64,000 bases of DNA from Erythrobacter sp. Lineage in GTDB: Bacteria > Pseudomonadota > Alphaproteobacteria > Sphingomonadales > Sphingomonadaceae. Positions within the stretch are counted from its first letter, which is position 1; every line of letters starts with the position of its first letter. The stretch spans positions 2,904,001 to 2,968,000 of the forward strand of contig CP073261.1 of assembly GCA_019739335.1 (NCBI GenBank). Direction: 5' to 3'. Of this stretch, positions 1 to 8,361 are shown one piece after another. The position numbers and the translations under genes were made by a program. The notes under the pieces are model-generated. The model saw only the letters and a program-made list of their open reading frames with translations, was not told the origin of the DNA and made no database searches.

Positions 1-321
1 CTGCACCTGCCGGTCCGACTTGTCGTAATAGTAATCGAGCCCGCTTTCCCCCAGTCCGATCACGCGCGGATGGCGGCTCGCCTCCAGCAGCACTTCGCGC
101 CCCAGGTCAGCGTGCTTGTCGGCCTCGTGCGGGTGGATGCCGACGGTGGCCCAGACATCGCTTTCCCGCTCCGCCGTGGCGACGACATCGCCCCATTCGC
201 TTTCGCGGGTCGAGATGTTAAGAAAACCGCGCACCCCGGCGGCGCGCGCATTGGCGAGCACTTCGTCCTGCCGCTCGGCAAGCCCGGCGTAATTGAGGTG
301 GCAATGGCTGTCGATCAGCAT
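1..321 (-). CDS. tatD: TatD family metal-dependent hydrolase (N-terminal part)
   Basis: The first 107 residues of a TatD-type DNase/deoxyribonuclease-like TIM-barrel hydrolase; the gene runs off the left window edge. Visible family motifs are the metal-binding DSHCHL at residues 4-9, GIHPHEA at about 65 and GLGESGLDYYYD at about 90, where the Glu is a metal ligand. The ATG shares one base with the metG stop (TGATG), so the two are translationally coupled and this is the last visible gene of the cell-wall/replication run. Family members act as 3'-5' exonucleases or DNA-repair nucleases; the exact substrate here is unknown. Confidence 0.93.
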   Translation of the reverse strand, partial: MLIDSHCHLNYAGLAERQDEVLANARAAGVRGFLNISTRESEWGDVVATAERESDVWATVGIHPHEADKHADLGREVLLEASRHPRVIGLGESGLDYYYDKSDRQVQ

Positions 322-1889
322 CAGCCCGCCGCTTCCTCGACCTCGGGCAATTCGAGCCGCGGGAACAAGCCTTGTGGCTGCGCAATCTGGTAGTCACTCT
401 CGGCCAGCGGCGAATACCAGTGCGAGCCGATCGCTTCAGGCGTGCGCAGTTCGGGGGCAATCCCCATCGCATCGAGCAGCTTCGCCATCGAGCCCGGCAT
501 CACCGGGATCACCGCCACCGCAAGGTGCGCGATACAGATGTAGAGCGTGGCCAGCACGGTCTGCATCCGCTCGGTATCGGTTTTCTTCAGCGCCCATGGT
601 GCTTCGGAATCGATATAGGCGTTGCAGGCGAAGACTGCGCCCATCCACGCTTCCAGCGCCTGGGCAAAGGCGAGATCGCTGTAATCGGCGGGCATTTCGT
701 GACGGACCACCCGGTCGACGTGATCGAACAGCGCGGCGTCTGCCTCGGTGTGGCCGGAAATGGCGGGCAGATAGCCCTCGCAGTTCTTGAACACCTGCGA
801 GAGCGTGCGCTGGGCCAGATTGCCGAAACTGTTCGCCAGTTCGGAATTATTACGGCTTACAATGGCTTCGCGCGAATAGCTGCCATCCTGCCCGAAGCTG
901 AATTCGCGGAGCAGGAAATATCGCAGCACGTCCACGCCATAGAGCGAGGCCAGTTCGCCGGGATCGGTGACATTGCCGACCGACTTCGATTCTTTCTGCC
1001 CGCGATTGAGCAGGAAGCCGTGGGCGAACACCTGCTTGGGCAGGGAAATTCCCGCACTCATAAGGAAGGCCGGCCAGTAGACGGTGTGGAACCGGGTGAT
1101 GTCCTTGCCAATCAGGTGCAGGTCCGCCGGCCAGAACTTCGCCATGTTTTCGGTGGCATCGGGATAGCCCAGCCCGGTGAGGTAGTTGGTGAGCGCATCG
1201 ACCCACACGTACATCACGTGGTCCTCGGCCCCCGGCACCTTGACACCCCAGTCGAAGCTGGTGCGGCTGACCGAAAGATCGCGCAGGCCGCCTTCGACAA
1301 AGCGCAGCACTTCATTGCGGCGGCTTTCGGGGCGGATGAAGTGGGGCTGCTCGGCATAGAGCGCCAGCAGCTTGTCCTGATAGGCCGAGAGGCGGAAGAA
1401 CCAGCTTTCCTCGACCGTCCATTCTACCGGAGTGCCTTGCGGGGAGAGTTTCTCCCCACCCTCGCCCGCGACCAATTCGCTTTCGTCGTAATAGGCCTCG
1501 TCGCGGATCGAGTACCAGCCTTCGTAGCGATCCAGATAGAGGTCACCATTGGCTTCCATCGCTTTCCAGATTGCCTGGCTGGCGCGGTGATGCTCGTCTT
1601 CGCTGGTGCGGATGAAGCGATCATAGGAAATGTCCAGAGCATCGAACAGCTCACGGAAATATCCCGACATCTCGTCCGCGAGTGCGCGAGGAGTCGTGCC
1701 CAGATCGCGCGCCTTCTGCGCCATCTTCAGGCCGTGCTCGTCGGTACCGGTCTGGAAGCGCACTTCGCGCCCCATCTGCCGGTGGAAGCGGGCGAGGACA
1801 TCGGCGGCGATGGTTTCATAGGCGTGGCCGATATGCGGCCTGCCATTGGGATAGTGAATCGCCGTGGTGAGATAGAAGGGATCAGCCAT
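321..1889 (-). CDS. metG: methionyl-tRNA synthetase
   Basis: A 522-residue class I aminoacyl-tRNA synthetase that charges tRNA-Met in the cytosol. The HIGH motif is exact at residues 19-22 (PHIGHAYE) and the second signature near residue 300 reads KESKSVGN instead of the usual KMSKS. The WVDALTNY block typical of MetRS precedes it. The length fits the short form without a C-terminal dimerisation/tRNA-binding domain. It lies 11 bases downstream of holB and overlaps tatD by one base, in the minus-strand run that begins with mltB. Identification is firm; the M-to-E change in the KMSKS loop is the only oddity. Confidence 0.97.
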   Translation of the reverse strand: MADPFYLTTAIHYPNGRPHIGHAYETIAADVLARFHRQMGREVRFQTGTDEHGLKMAQKARDLGTTPRALADEMSGYFRELFDALDISYDRFIRTSEDEHHRASQAIWKAMEANGDLYLDRYEGWYSIRDEAYYDESELVAGEGGEKLSPQGTPVEWTVEESWFFRLSAYQDKLLALYAEQPHFIRPESRRNEVLRFVEGGLRDLSVSRTSFDWGVKVPGAEDHVMYVWVDALTNYLTGLGYPDATENMAKFWPADLHLIGKDITRFHTVYWPAFLMSAGISLPKQVFAHGFLLNRGQKESKSVGNVTDPGELASLYGVDVLRYFLLREFSFGQDGSYSREAIVSRNNSELANSFGNLAQRTLSQVFKNCEGYLPAISGHTEADAALFDHVDRVVRHEMPADYSDLAFAQALEAWMGAVFACNAYIDSEAPWALKKTDTERMQTVLATLYICIAHLAVAVIPVMPGSMAKLLDAMGIAPELRTPEAIGSHWYSPLAESDYQIAQPQGLFPRLELPEVEEAAG

Positions 1890-1900
1890 TGCTGCTGTCC

Positions 1901-2860
1901 CTAGTGCGCGCCCTTGGATGCCGCAACACTGCTGAGCAGCGTGCCGACTTCCAGCACCAGCAGTCCGGCGTCGAAATTGGCGGTGGGCGCCTGCCCGGCC
2001 AGTCGTACCAGTGCGCTGTGCGTTTCAACCAGCTGCGGGATCTGCGCCGGGGTAACGCCGTGCATCCGCGCCGTCACGACTGCGCGGGCCAGTTCAATGG
2101 CGGCGAGCTGTTTTTCGCGGTTCGGGCGGGTCCCCATCGCGCTGGCGAGCCGGCTGCGCAGGGTGAAGTCAGGGTCACCGTGATCGGCAATCGCCTGCAT
2201 CGCGCCGTGAACCTTGCCCAGATCGAGTTCGACGAAATCGATCGCTGCGCCGGGTGAACCGCTGGCCGCGGCGATGGCTGCGGCGCGCATTTCGGCGCTG
2301 GCTTGCGGCGATTCGCGCGCCAGCACCGCATCCATGTCGGCGTCGGACACGCGCGGGAAATGCAGCACCCGGCAGCGTGAGCGGATCGTCGGCAGCAACC
2401 GCCCGATCCGGTGCGCGACGAGCAGGAAGAAAGTGCCCTGCGGCGGTTCTTCGAGGCTTTTCAGCAGCGCGTTGGACGCGCCGGACTCCAAATCATCGGC
2501 AGGATCGATAATGACCGCCCTGCGCGCACCAAGCGTAGGGCGGGTCGTCAACCGCCGCTGGAGATCGCGGATCTGCTTGATCTTGATGTTGCGGGCCAGT
2601 TCGAAAGGCTTGCCGTCCTGGCGCTTCTTTTCTTCCTTGTCGTCCTTCGGCCCATGGGTGAGGTAGAGGATATCGGCGTGATCCCCCGTCGGCTGTGGCA
2701 CGCCGGGTTCTGCCACGAGTTCGCGCGCTGCGGCGAGGGCAAAGGCGGACTTGCCCACTCCCCGGCGGCCCGAGAGAATCCAGCCGTGGTGCATCCGCTC
2801 GCCCGCCATGGCATCGCGCCATTGTGACCAGGCGAGGTCATGGCCGATGTAGCTGCTCAC
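1901..2860 (-). CDS. holB: DNA polymerase III delta' subunit
   Basis: A 319-residue AAA+ clamp-loader subunit that helps load the beta clamp onto DNA. It shows a P-loop-like GRRGVGKSAFA near residues 31-41, a sensor/Walker B-like region reading RRAVIIDPADDL, and the clamp-loader SNALLKSLEEPP block, which is diagnostic of DnaX/HolB proteins. The start is GTG in a GTGA overlap with the tmk stop, so tmk and holB are coupled. The tmk-holB pairing is widely conserved in proteobacteria. Confidence 0.93.
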   Translation of the reverse strand: MSSYIGHDLAWSQWRDAMAGERMHHGWILSGRRGVGKSAFALAAARELVAEPGVPQPTGDHADILYLTHGPKDDKEEKKRQDGKPFELARNIKIKQIRDLQRRLTTRPTLGARRAVIIDPADDLESGASNALLKSLEEPPQGTFFLLVAHRIGRLLPTIRSRCRVLHFPRVSDADMDAVLARESPQASAEMRAAAIAAASGSPGAAIDFVELDLGKVHGAMQAIADHGDPDFTLRSRLASAMGTRPNREKQLAAIELARAVVTARMHGVTPAQIPQLVETHSALVRLAGQAPTANFDAGLLVLEVGTLLSSVAASKGAH

Positions 2861-3483
2861 GCGTCCGCTTCCGGCAGACTGCTAAGGACGCGGGCATGGA
2901 CCTGCTCAGGCGTTCCATCGGCATCGACCAGCAAGAAACGCGCCGGGTCCATCGCGGCAAGATCGCGGAACCGCTGTGCCACGCGGGCGTGATAATCGGC
3001 GGAGCGGCTGCCGATGCGGTCGGCATTATCGCCGTCGCGCTCGGCAAGCCGCCGCGCCACTGCCGCGCTGTCGGCTTGGAGCAGGATCGTGAGGTCGGGC
3101 AGCAGGCTGCGCGAGCCGATTGAGTGCAGCGACAATATCGCCTCATCCGACAGGCCCCCTCCCCCCGCCTGATAAGCACGCGAGGAATCGACGAACCGGT
3201 CGCACACCACCCATTCACCGCGTTCCAGCGCCGGGCGAATGGCGTGATCGACATGGTCGGCGCGCGCAGCGGCGAACAGCAGCGCTTCGGCAGGTGCATC
3301 CCAGTCGTATTGCTTGTCCAGCAGCAGCGCCCGGATCGCCTCGGCCCCCGGCGTTCCCCCCGGTTCGCGGGTCAGCAGCACCTCAAGCCCACGCGCCCGT
3401 AGCGCCTCCGCGAGCATCCGCGCTTGGGTGCTTTTGCCCACCCCTTCTCCGCCCTCGAAGGTGATGAACCGCCCGCGCGTCAC
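2857..3483 (-). CDS. tmk: thymidylate kinase
   Basis: Phosphorylates dTMP to dTDP for DNA synthesis. The P-loop FEGGEGVGKSTQ lies at residues 9-20, followed by the REPGGTPGAE dTMP-binding block and the DRFVDSSRAYQ motif near residue 95. I chose the GTG at 3483, which overlaps the carboxypeptidase stop as GTGA and gives 208 residues, the usual length. A TTG nine bases upstream (3492) would add only three residues. It sits between the D,D-carboxypeptidase and holB in one transcription unit. Confidence 0.95.
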   Translation of the reverse strand: MTRGRFITFEGGEGVGKSTQARMLAEALRARGLEVLLTREPGGTPGAEAIRALLLDKQYDWDAPAEALLFAAARADHVDHAIRPALERGEWVVCDRFVDSSRAYQAGGGGLSDEAILSLHSIGSRSLLPDLTILLQADSAAVARRLAERDGDNADRIGSRSADYHARVAQRFRDLAAMDPARFLLVDADGTPEQVHARVLSSLPEADA

Positions 3484-4622
3484 GATAACCAAGTCCGGAA
3501 GGCATTGCCCACGCGCTGGAAGGGATTGGCACGCGGAACGTCCATAGCGGCTTCAAGCGGCGTTTCCAGCACCACTTCACCGTCCAGCGTCAGCCGCAGG
3601 CGGGCAACAGGATCACCCGCCGCAATCGGTGCCTCGATCGGGCCGCTGTACACCAGATCGACCTGCCAGCGATCGGCACCCGCGCCAGGCGGCAGGGCGA
3701 CGGTGAAATCCTCCGCTAGCCGCAGTCCGACCTCGCTGTCTGCCCCGTCCTGCACCCGCGCGGTACCCACCAGCGTCCCGCGTTCGAGCAAGGTCTGCCG
3801 GGCAAATCCGGCGAAACCCCATTCGAGCATGGCGCGCGCGGCCGCATCGCGCATCGACCCCGAGGGTGCGCCTGCCAACACCATCGCCAGCCGCCTTCCG
3901 TCCCGTTCGGCAGATCCAAGGAAGGTAAAGCCCGCCTCGTTGGTATAGCCGGTCTTGATCCCGTCCGCGCCCGCGACGCGCCCGGTCACCGGATCGTGGT
4001 TTTGCTGCGTATAGCCGCCCCAGGCCAGCGCGCGCCTGCCGAAGAAGCGGCGGTACAGCGCAGCATAGTGCTCGGTCAGCGCCTCGGCCAGCAGCACCAG
4101 ATCCTGCGCGGTGGTGTAGGTCTGCCCACCATCGGGAAAGCCGTTGGGCGATCCGAAATGCGTGTCATACATCCCCAGATCGCGGGCGTTGGCGTTCATC
4201 AGCTCCAGCCATTCGGCTTGCGATCCCGTTGCCGCCTCGGCCAGCGCGGCGCTGGCATCGTTGCCCGATACGGTGGTGATGCCCAGCAACAACTGCGCCA
4301 CCGTGGGTCGTTCGCCCGCGCGGAGGAACATCGTGGAGCCTTCGTTGTACCACTGATCCTCCAGCGCCTGACTGTAGAGGTAGGGCATATCGAGCCGCAG
4401 GTCGCCCGCATCCACCAGCCGGAAAGCGGTGTAGGCGGTCATCACCTTGGTGACCGACGCAGGCATGAAGCGGCGCTGCGCCTCCCGCGCGTAGAGCACC
4501 TGCCCGCTGGTGATATCGACCAGCAGCGCGACGGGAATGTCTTGCGGAACAGGCGCGGCGAGGCTGCTGGCAGGTGCGGCGATTGCCAGAGCCGCTACGG
4601 CCATCGCTGCAAACTGCCTCAC
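3480..4622 (-). CDS. D-alanyl-D-alanine carboxypeptidase (PBP5/6 family)
   Basis: A 380-residue penicillin-binding protein of the low-molecular-weight class (peptidase S11), which trims the terminal D-Ala of peptidoglycan pentapeptides in the periplasm. The three active-site motifs are all present: SVTK at 56-59, SGN at 119-121 and KTG at 222-224. An N-terminal signal peptide (AVAALAIAAPASSLA) and a C-terminal beta-rich PBP5_C-like domain with a possible amphipathic end (FRTWLS) are visible. The start is GTG at 4622. It belongs with the lytic transglycosylase and RlpA-like genes upstream, all peptidoglycan-active. Confidence 0.95.
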   Translation of the reverse strand: MRQFAAMAVAALAIAAPASSLAAPVPQDIPVALLVDITSGQVLYAREAQRRFMPASVTKVMTAYTAFRLVDAGDLRLDMPYLYSQALEDQWYNEGSTMFLRAGERPTVAQLLLGITTVSGNDASAALAEAATGSQAEWLELMNANARDLGMYDTHFGSPNGFPDGGQTYTTAQDLVLLAEALTEHYAALYRRFFGRRALAWGGYTQQNHDPVTGRVAGADGIKTGYTNEAGFTFLGSAERDGRRLAMVLAGAPSGSMRDAAARAMLEWGFAGFARQTLLERGTLVGTARVQDGADSEVGLRLAEDFTVALPPGAGADRWQVDLVYSGPIEAPIAAGDPVARLRLTLDGEVVLETPLEAAMDVPRANPFQRVGNAFRTWLS

Positions 4623-4665
4623 ACCTACTCCGCTGCTTGAGGCGACGGACAGTCGGAAAAGCCGG

Positions 4666-5709
4666 TCAGCCGCTGGTCAGGATTCGGGCGTCGCTATAGC
4701 CTGCGCGGCGGACATTGGCGAGCGAGGCTTCGGCTTCTCCACGGGTGGTGAACGGCCCGGTGCGGACGCGGAAGTAGCGGCCTGAAGGACTGACCGATCC
4801 GCCCAGCGTTTCGGCAGCGGCTTCGGCGCGTTCCATGGTCGAGAAACTGGCGGCCTGAACGTGGAAACTGCCCTCGGCAACGGGTGCGACAGCTACGGAT
4901 GGTGCGATGACTTCTGCCTCCGACGTACCGTCAAGCGCCGGAAGTTCCGGAGGCAAGGCGCGGTTTGCGGCAACTGTGGCGGCGGCGGGTGCTGGCTCAA
5001 CAACGGGCGCGGGCGACTGCGCCGCTTCGGATGCCGCGAGTTCGATGGTCTCGATTCCGCTATCCGGTTCGGCGAGAGGCGCGGGCGCAGCAGGCTGGAG
5101 CGGAGCCGCTCCGCTTGCAGGTAAGCGCCGTTGCAGCACCGTGAGCAAGGAGGCAGGCGTATCCATCCGCAGCGGCGCCGGTTCGCCCGCGCGCAGCAGA
5201 TAGCGGTGTTCCTCGGGCGGATTGACCCGGCGTACCCGCACTGGAGTCTCGGCAGTTGCGCCCAGTTGCGCCAGCGCTGCGGGGGATAAGGCGAGCAGGT
5301 GGTTCGAATCCATCGGTCCGCGCCGTTCCAGCCGCACCAGCACGGTGCGCCCGCTTTCCAGCGATGTCACTTCGACATAGCTTGGTACTGGCAGCGTGTG
5401 GTGCGCGCCGCTGTAGCCCATGGCCCCTGCATCAACCGCCAGGTAGCCGACGTGATCGTAATTCAGCGTATCGGAAGGGACGTATTCGACTTCGCCCACG
5501 AAGTAGGGATCGCCCACCGTAGCCGGGTAATCGGCGCGCGGCGCATTGGCGCGCTGGCCGATGGGCGTGGGAGCGCTGCTGGCACTTGCGAGGTCTGAGC
5601 CTCCTGAACCGCCGCCCAAAGTGCCGCAAGCCGACAGGCCAGCGACAACGGAAAGGGTTAACAGGCCGCGGCCAAAGGCGGCTGGGCGAACGTCATCGGG
5701 CAATCTCAT
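4666..5709 (-). CDS. RlpA-like lipoprotein with SPOR domain
   Basis: A 347-residue lipoprotein. I take the ATG at 5709 because it gives a clean lipoprotein signal ending in the lipobox LSAC; an upstream in-frame start at 5727 lies inside mltB. Residues about 45-170 match the RlpA double-psi beta-barrel (blocks TLPVPSYVEVTSLESGRTV and LSPAALAQLG). A Pro/Ala-rich spacer leads to a C-terminal SPOR domain (VQAASFSTMERAEAAAETLG), which binds denuded septal glycan. The usual DRGPF block reads ERRGPM here, so catalytic activity is doubtful. It overlaps the mltB-like gene by 17 bases and is likely co-transcribed with it and the carboxypeptidase. Confidence 0.83.
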   Translation of the reverse strand: MRLPDDVRPAAFGRGLLTLSVVAGLSACGTLGGGSGGSDLASASSAPTPIGQRANAPRADYPATVGDPYFVGEVEYVPSDTLNYDHVGYLAVDAGAMGYSGAHHTLPVPSYVEVTSLESGRTVLVRLERRGPMDSNHLLALSPAALAQLGATAETPVRVRRVNPPEEHRYLLRAGEPAPLRMDTPASLLTVLQRRLPASGAAPLQPAAPAPLAEPDSGIETIELAASEAAQSPAPVVEPAPAAATVAANRALPPELPALDGTSEAEVIAPSVAVAPVAEGSFHVQAASFSTMERAEAAAETLGGSVSPSGRYFRVRTGPFTTRGEAEASLANVRRAGYSDARILTSG

Positions 5710-6724
5710 CTGCAAGCAACCCCACACTCATGGCGTAGTAATTCGAGCAGTTATATTCGAGGATAACCCTATAATTCTGAGTTAAGAGATATCCGGGCGC
5801 GGCCGGGCCATCGGGTTCGAACAGCGCCGCCATCACATCGTCGCCGATCGGAGCCATCGGTTCCACGCCGCGCGCGCGCCATTCGCGCACCGTCAGCCAA
5901 CGGCTATGGCGTTCGTGGACGCGCGGACAGACCGGCGACGTAGTCGGGCTTTCAATGCCGGAGCGATCCGCCGAATTGGGCACATAGGCGCGAACGGCCC
6001 ATGGCTGGCCGGTCCGCCAGCCTGCATCGCGGAAATAATTGCCAATCGAAGCAAGGGTATCGGCGTCGGAGTTCCAGATGTCTCGATCCCCGTCCCCGTC
6101 TCCGTCCACGGCGAGGCGCAGGTAAACGCTGGGGAGGAACTGGCCGTTACCGAAGGCCCCTGCCCAGCTTCCGACCAGTTGGCTGCGCGCCACGCCCTGG
6201 TCCATCATCTTGAGCACGTCGATTAGTTCCCGCTCGAACAGCGCCCGCCGCCGACCATCCCACGCCAGCGTGGCAAGGCTGCGCGGCAGGTCGAAACTGC
6301 CCATCACCGCGCCGTAGCTCGTCTCGTGGCCCCAGATGGCAACGATGATTTCCGCCGGAACCCCGTATTCGCGCTCTACTTGCGCTGCGAGCGGGCCGAG
6401 TCGCGAGAGGGTCCGTACCCCGCCGTTGATGCGCGCCTGGGTGTTGTGTCGCGCCAGATAGGCCGCCATCGACGGGAACCCGGTCGAGGTGTTGCTGCCG
6501 CTGGAAGAGACGTTATCGCGGTCCAGTTCGAGCACGCGGTTGTTTGGCGTCAGATCGCCGAACACGCGGCTGATCGTTGCCTGGCTCACCCCTTCGGCGC
6601 GCGCCTGCACGGCCACGCTGTCGAGATAGCTGGAGAAGGACTGATCCTGCGCCGCCACGGGAGTGGCAGTCAGCAGGCAGGCGGCGATAACGAGGCCGAA
6701 GTGGCGGAAGGGAGCGCGGTTCAT
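5693..6724 (-). CDS. lytic murein transglycosylase (MltB family)
   Basis: A 343-residue exported enzyme cleaving peptidoglycan between MurNAc and GlcNAc. The signal peptide (LVIACLLTATPVAAQ) lacks a lipobox, so it is a soluble periplasmic form. The SLT_2/MltB core shows the catalytic Glu in WGHETSYG near residue 131, the GAFGNGQFLPS block, and the DADTLASIGNYF motif. It is the first gene of the minus-strand run leading into rlpA, D,D-carboxypeptidase and tmk. The C-terminus (ILEYNCSNYYAMSVGLLAD) is the family's usual closing block. Confidence 0.93.
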   Translation of the reverse strand: MNRAPFRHFGLVIAACLLTATPVAAQDQSFSSYLDSVAVQARAEGVSQATISRVFGDLTPNNRVLELDRDNVSSSGSNTSTGFPSMAAYLARHNTQARINGGVRTLSRLGPLAAQVEREYGVPAEIIVAIWGHETSYGAVMGSFDLPRSLATLAWDGRRRALFERELIDVLKMMDQGVARSQLVGSWAGAFGNGQFLPSVYLRLAVDGDGDGDRDIWNSDADTLASIGNYFRDAGWRTGQPWAVRAYVPNSADRSGIESPTTSPVCPRVHERHSRWLTVREWRARGVEPMAPIGDDVMAALFEPDGPAAPGYLLTQNYRVILEYNCSNYYAMSVGLLADEIAR

Positions 6725-6823
6725 GGCTCTACCCTATGCCAAGCCGCCCGCGCCGCAAATCCCTGTTTTCACCCCATGCGACCGGGTGACTCCTTGCTGC
6801 GGCGAACAGACCTGTGGCTGCGA

Positions 6824-7684
6824 TCAATCGGCGTAGGGCGGCTGCATCTCCGGATTCTCCGCCAGCATTTCCGCGAACGGGCGGAAACCGCAGTTGTCGG
6901 TTTCGCAGGCGGTGACGGTGTGGATGTAGCGCAAGCGACCGTTTTCGACGCGGAACGTGTGGCTGTCCGGCAGGGCATTCTCGCCGAATTCGAGGAACAC
7001 GTTTACCGCGCCCTTCACCGGATCGACAATGTAGCGACGGTTGACCAGCTGCACGCCCTGCGGCACCCCGACATTGCAACTGTCGGTGGGCAGTCCGCGC
7101 CCGGTATAAACCCCGCCTTCGAGCCGTGCGCAGGGCTCGCCCCAGGGCACTTCCACCGTGGGGTCGTTGAAGAGGTCGAGATATGCATCGGCTGCCGCGA
7201 TCAGTTCCTCGCGAGAGGCGCGCTCGCCTTCGGGGATATCGCTCCAGTCTTCGCGCCGGGCATATTCGTAGGTGGCATTGGCATCAAATAGCCAGTCGCC
7301 CGCATCGGTGAGGATATTGTCGAACGGCCCGACTCCGAAGAACCCGCTGCCGAATTGGGTGGCGGTGACGATCGGGCGTTCGGGATCGAGCATCACCGCT
7401 TCGACGAACACCCGGCAGGTGGTGGTATCGAGCAAGATCATATGCCAGTTCACTTCACGCGGACGATCCATGAAACTGCCGAGCGAGGAGCGCTGGAAAT
7501 TCTCGTTATAATCGACCCACTCGCCCAGTTGCATCCGCATCATGGTGCCCGCTTCGATGGCCTCCACCCAATCGTCCGCCATGCCCTGCAAATGCTCGCG
7601 GGTGCAGGAACCCTGGGCAAGCGCGGGGGTGGCAGTGGCGAGTGTAGCGGCGGCGGCAAGCAGGGCGCAGAATTTGCGGTTCAT
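6824..7684 (-). CDS. secreted protein of unknown function
   Basis: A 286-residue protein with a clear signal peptide ending ATPALAQ. The start ATG at 7684 has a GGAGAGGA ribosome site about ten bases upstream. The mature part holds several cysteines (CTREH, TTCRVF, GEPCARL, DSCNVG, TACETDNC) that could form disulfides, and an N-terminal stretch with a helix-then-sheet order that resembles NTF2/SnoaL-like folds, though I cannot confirm this. I do not recognise a catalytic motif. It stands alone between mltB and the tRNA-Ser, about 100 bases from mltB, and no pathway is implied by neighbours. Confidence 0.8.
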   Translation of the reverse strand: MNRKFCALLAAAATLATATPALAQGSCTREHLQGMADDWVEAIEAGTMMRMQLGEWVDYNENFQRSSLGSFMDRPREVNWHMILLDTTTCRVFVEAVMLDPERPIVTATQFGSGFFGVGPFDNILTDAGDWLFDANATYEYARREDWSDIPEGERASREELIAAADAYLDLFNDPTVEVPWGEPCARLEGGVYTGRGLPTDSCNVGVPQGVQLVNRRYIVDPVKGAVNVFLEFGENALPDSHTFRVENGRLRYIHTVTACETDNCGFRPFAEMLAENPEMQPPYAD

Positions 7685-7823
7685 GATGGTTGCGATCCTC
7701 TCCAGAATGGCGTGCCGGAGTGCGTCCGGACATTGTCAAAGAGATTCCTAGCGCGTGGCTGGGCCGCTGTCACGGGGTTGGTGACATTTCGATTCTGAGG
7801 CGCTAACGGCGCTTTGCTAGTGC

Positions 7824-7913
7824 GGACAGGTGGCCGAGTGGTTTAAGGCAGCGGTCTTGAAAACCGCCGTAGGTGCAAATCTACCGTGGGTTCGAATCCC
7901 ACCCTGTCCGCCA
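7824..7913 (+). tRNA. tRNA-Ser (anticodon UGA)
   Basis: A class II tRNA of 90 bases with encoded CCA. The acceptor stem pairs GGACAGG (7824-7830) with CCTGTCC (7903-7909), the discriminator is G at 7910, and CCA follows at 7911-7913. The D-arm begins TGGCCGAG, the anticodon stem is GCGGT/ACCGC around loop CTTGAAA with anticodon TGA at 7858-7860, a long variable arm (TAGGT/ATCTA) is present, and the T-loop is GGTTCGAATCC. The G discriminator and long arm are serine identity elements. Confidence 0.98.
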
Positions 7914-7926
7914 GCGGTGGTAGCCG

Positions 7927-8349
7927 TTAGCGACTCAAGGTCACTTTGATTGCCGCGATGATAATTGCCCCCACCACCACGCCAACACCGACGCGCCAGT
8001 CGCTGTTTTCAAGCTTCGTACCATCGGGCACGAGATCATCGTCGATCCAACCCTTGCGGTACGTGTAACGCAACCAAAAATAGACAACTACCGCACCCGG
8101 CAGGGGGACAAGGGGAGCGAACCAAGGGGTTATGAACTCCCCGCTAGCAAAGATCAGGATCAACGCAGCGCCCGCATATGAAGCTGCTATGGTCCAGAGC
8201 GCTCGTCTTTCGGGTTGCTCTTTCAAGGCGAGAATTTTGCTGCACACCCAAACAAATGGGATCAGCATGACGAATCCTACTCCAGCCAGAACCAACAGCA
8301 CTTTCGCAATTTCGACCGGCTGGCCGTCAGTGAAAAGCTCGCCCCACAT
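7927..8349 (-). CDS. small integral membrane protein, unknown
   Basis: A 140-residue hydrophobic protein with about four transmembrane helices: residues 14-36 (VLLVLAGVGFVMLIPFVWV), 49-68, 71-90 and a C-terminal helix (VGVGVVVGAIIIAAIKVTL). A charged loop with WIDDDLVPDGT precedes the last helix. No family is recognised. Codon use is less GC-rich than its neighbours, with runs of A/T-ending codons, which could mean a recent or lineage-specific gene. It lies between tRNA-Ser and lpdA on the lpdA strand, 12 bases downstream of lpdA, so it could be read through from the pdh cluster. Confidence 0.65.
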   Translation of the reverse strand: MWGELFTDGQPVEIAKVLLVLAGVGFVMLIPFVWVCSKILALKEQPERRALWTIAASYAGAALILIFASGEFITPWFAPLVPLPGAVVVYFWLRYTYRKGWIDDDLVPDGTKLENSDWRVGVGVVVGAIIIAAIKVTLSR

Positions 8350-8361
8350 GCCCCATCTACC

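Noticed and set aside
5295..5320. T-arm-like GGTTCGAATCC
   Set aside because: It lies inside the rlpA-like gene and lacks the other tRNA arms.
7800..7960. tRNA-Ser as an integration site
   Set aside because: No integrase, direct repeat of the tRNA 3' end or phage gene is seen downstream.
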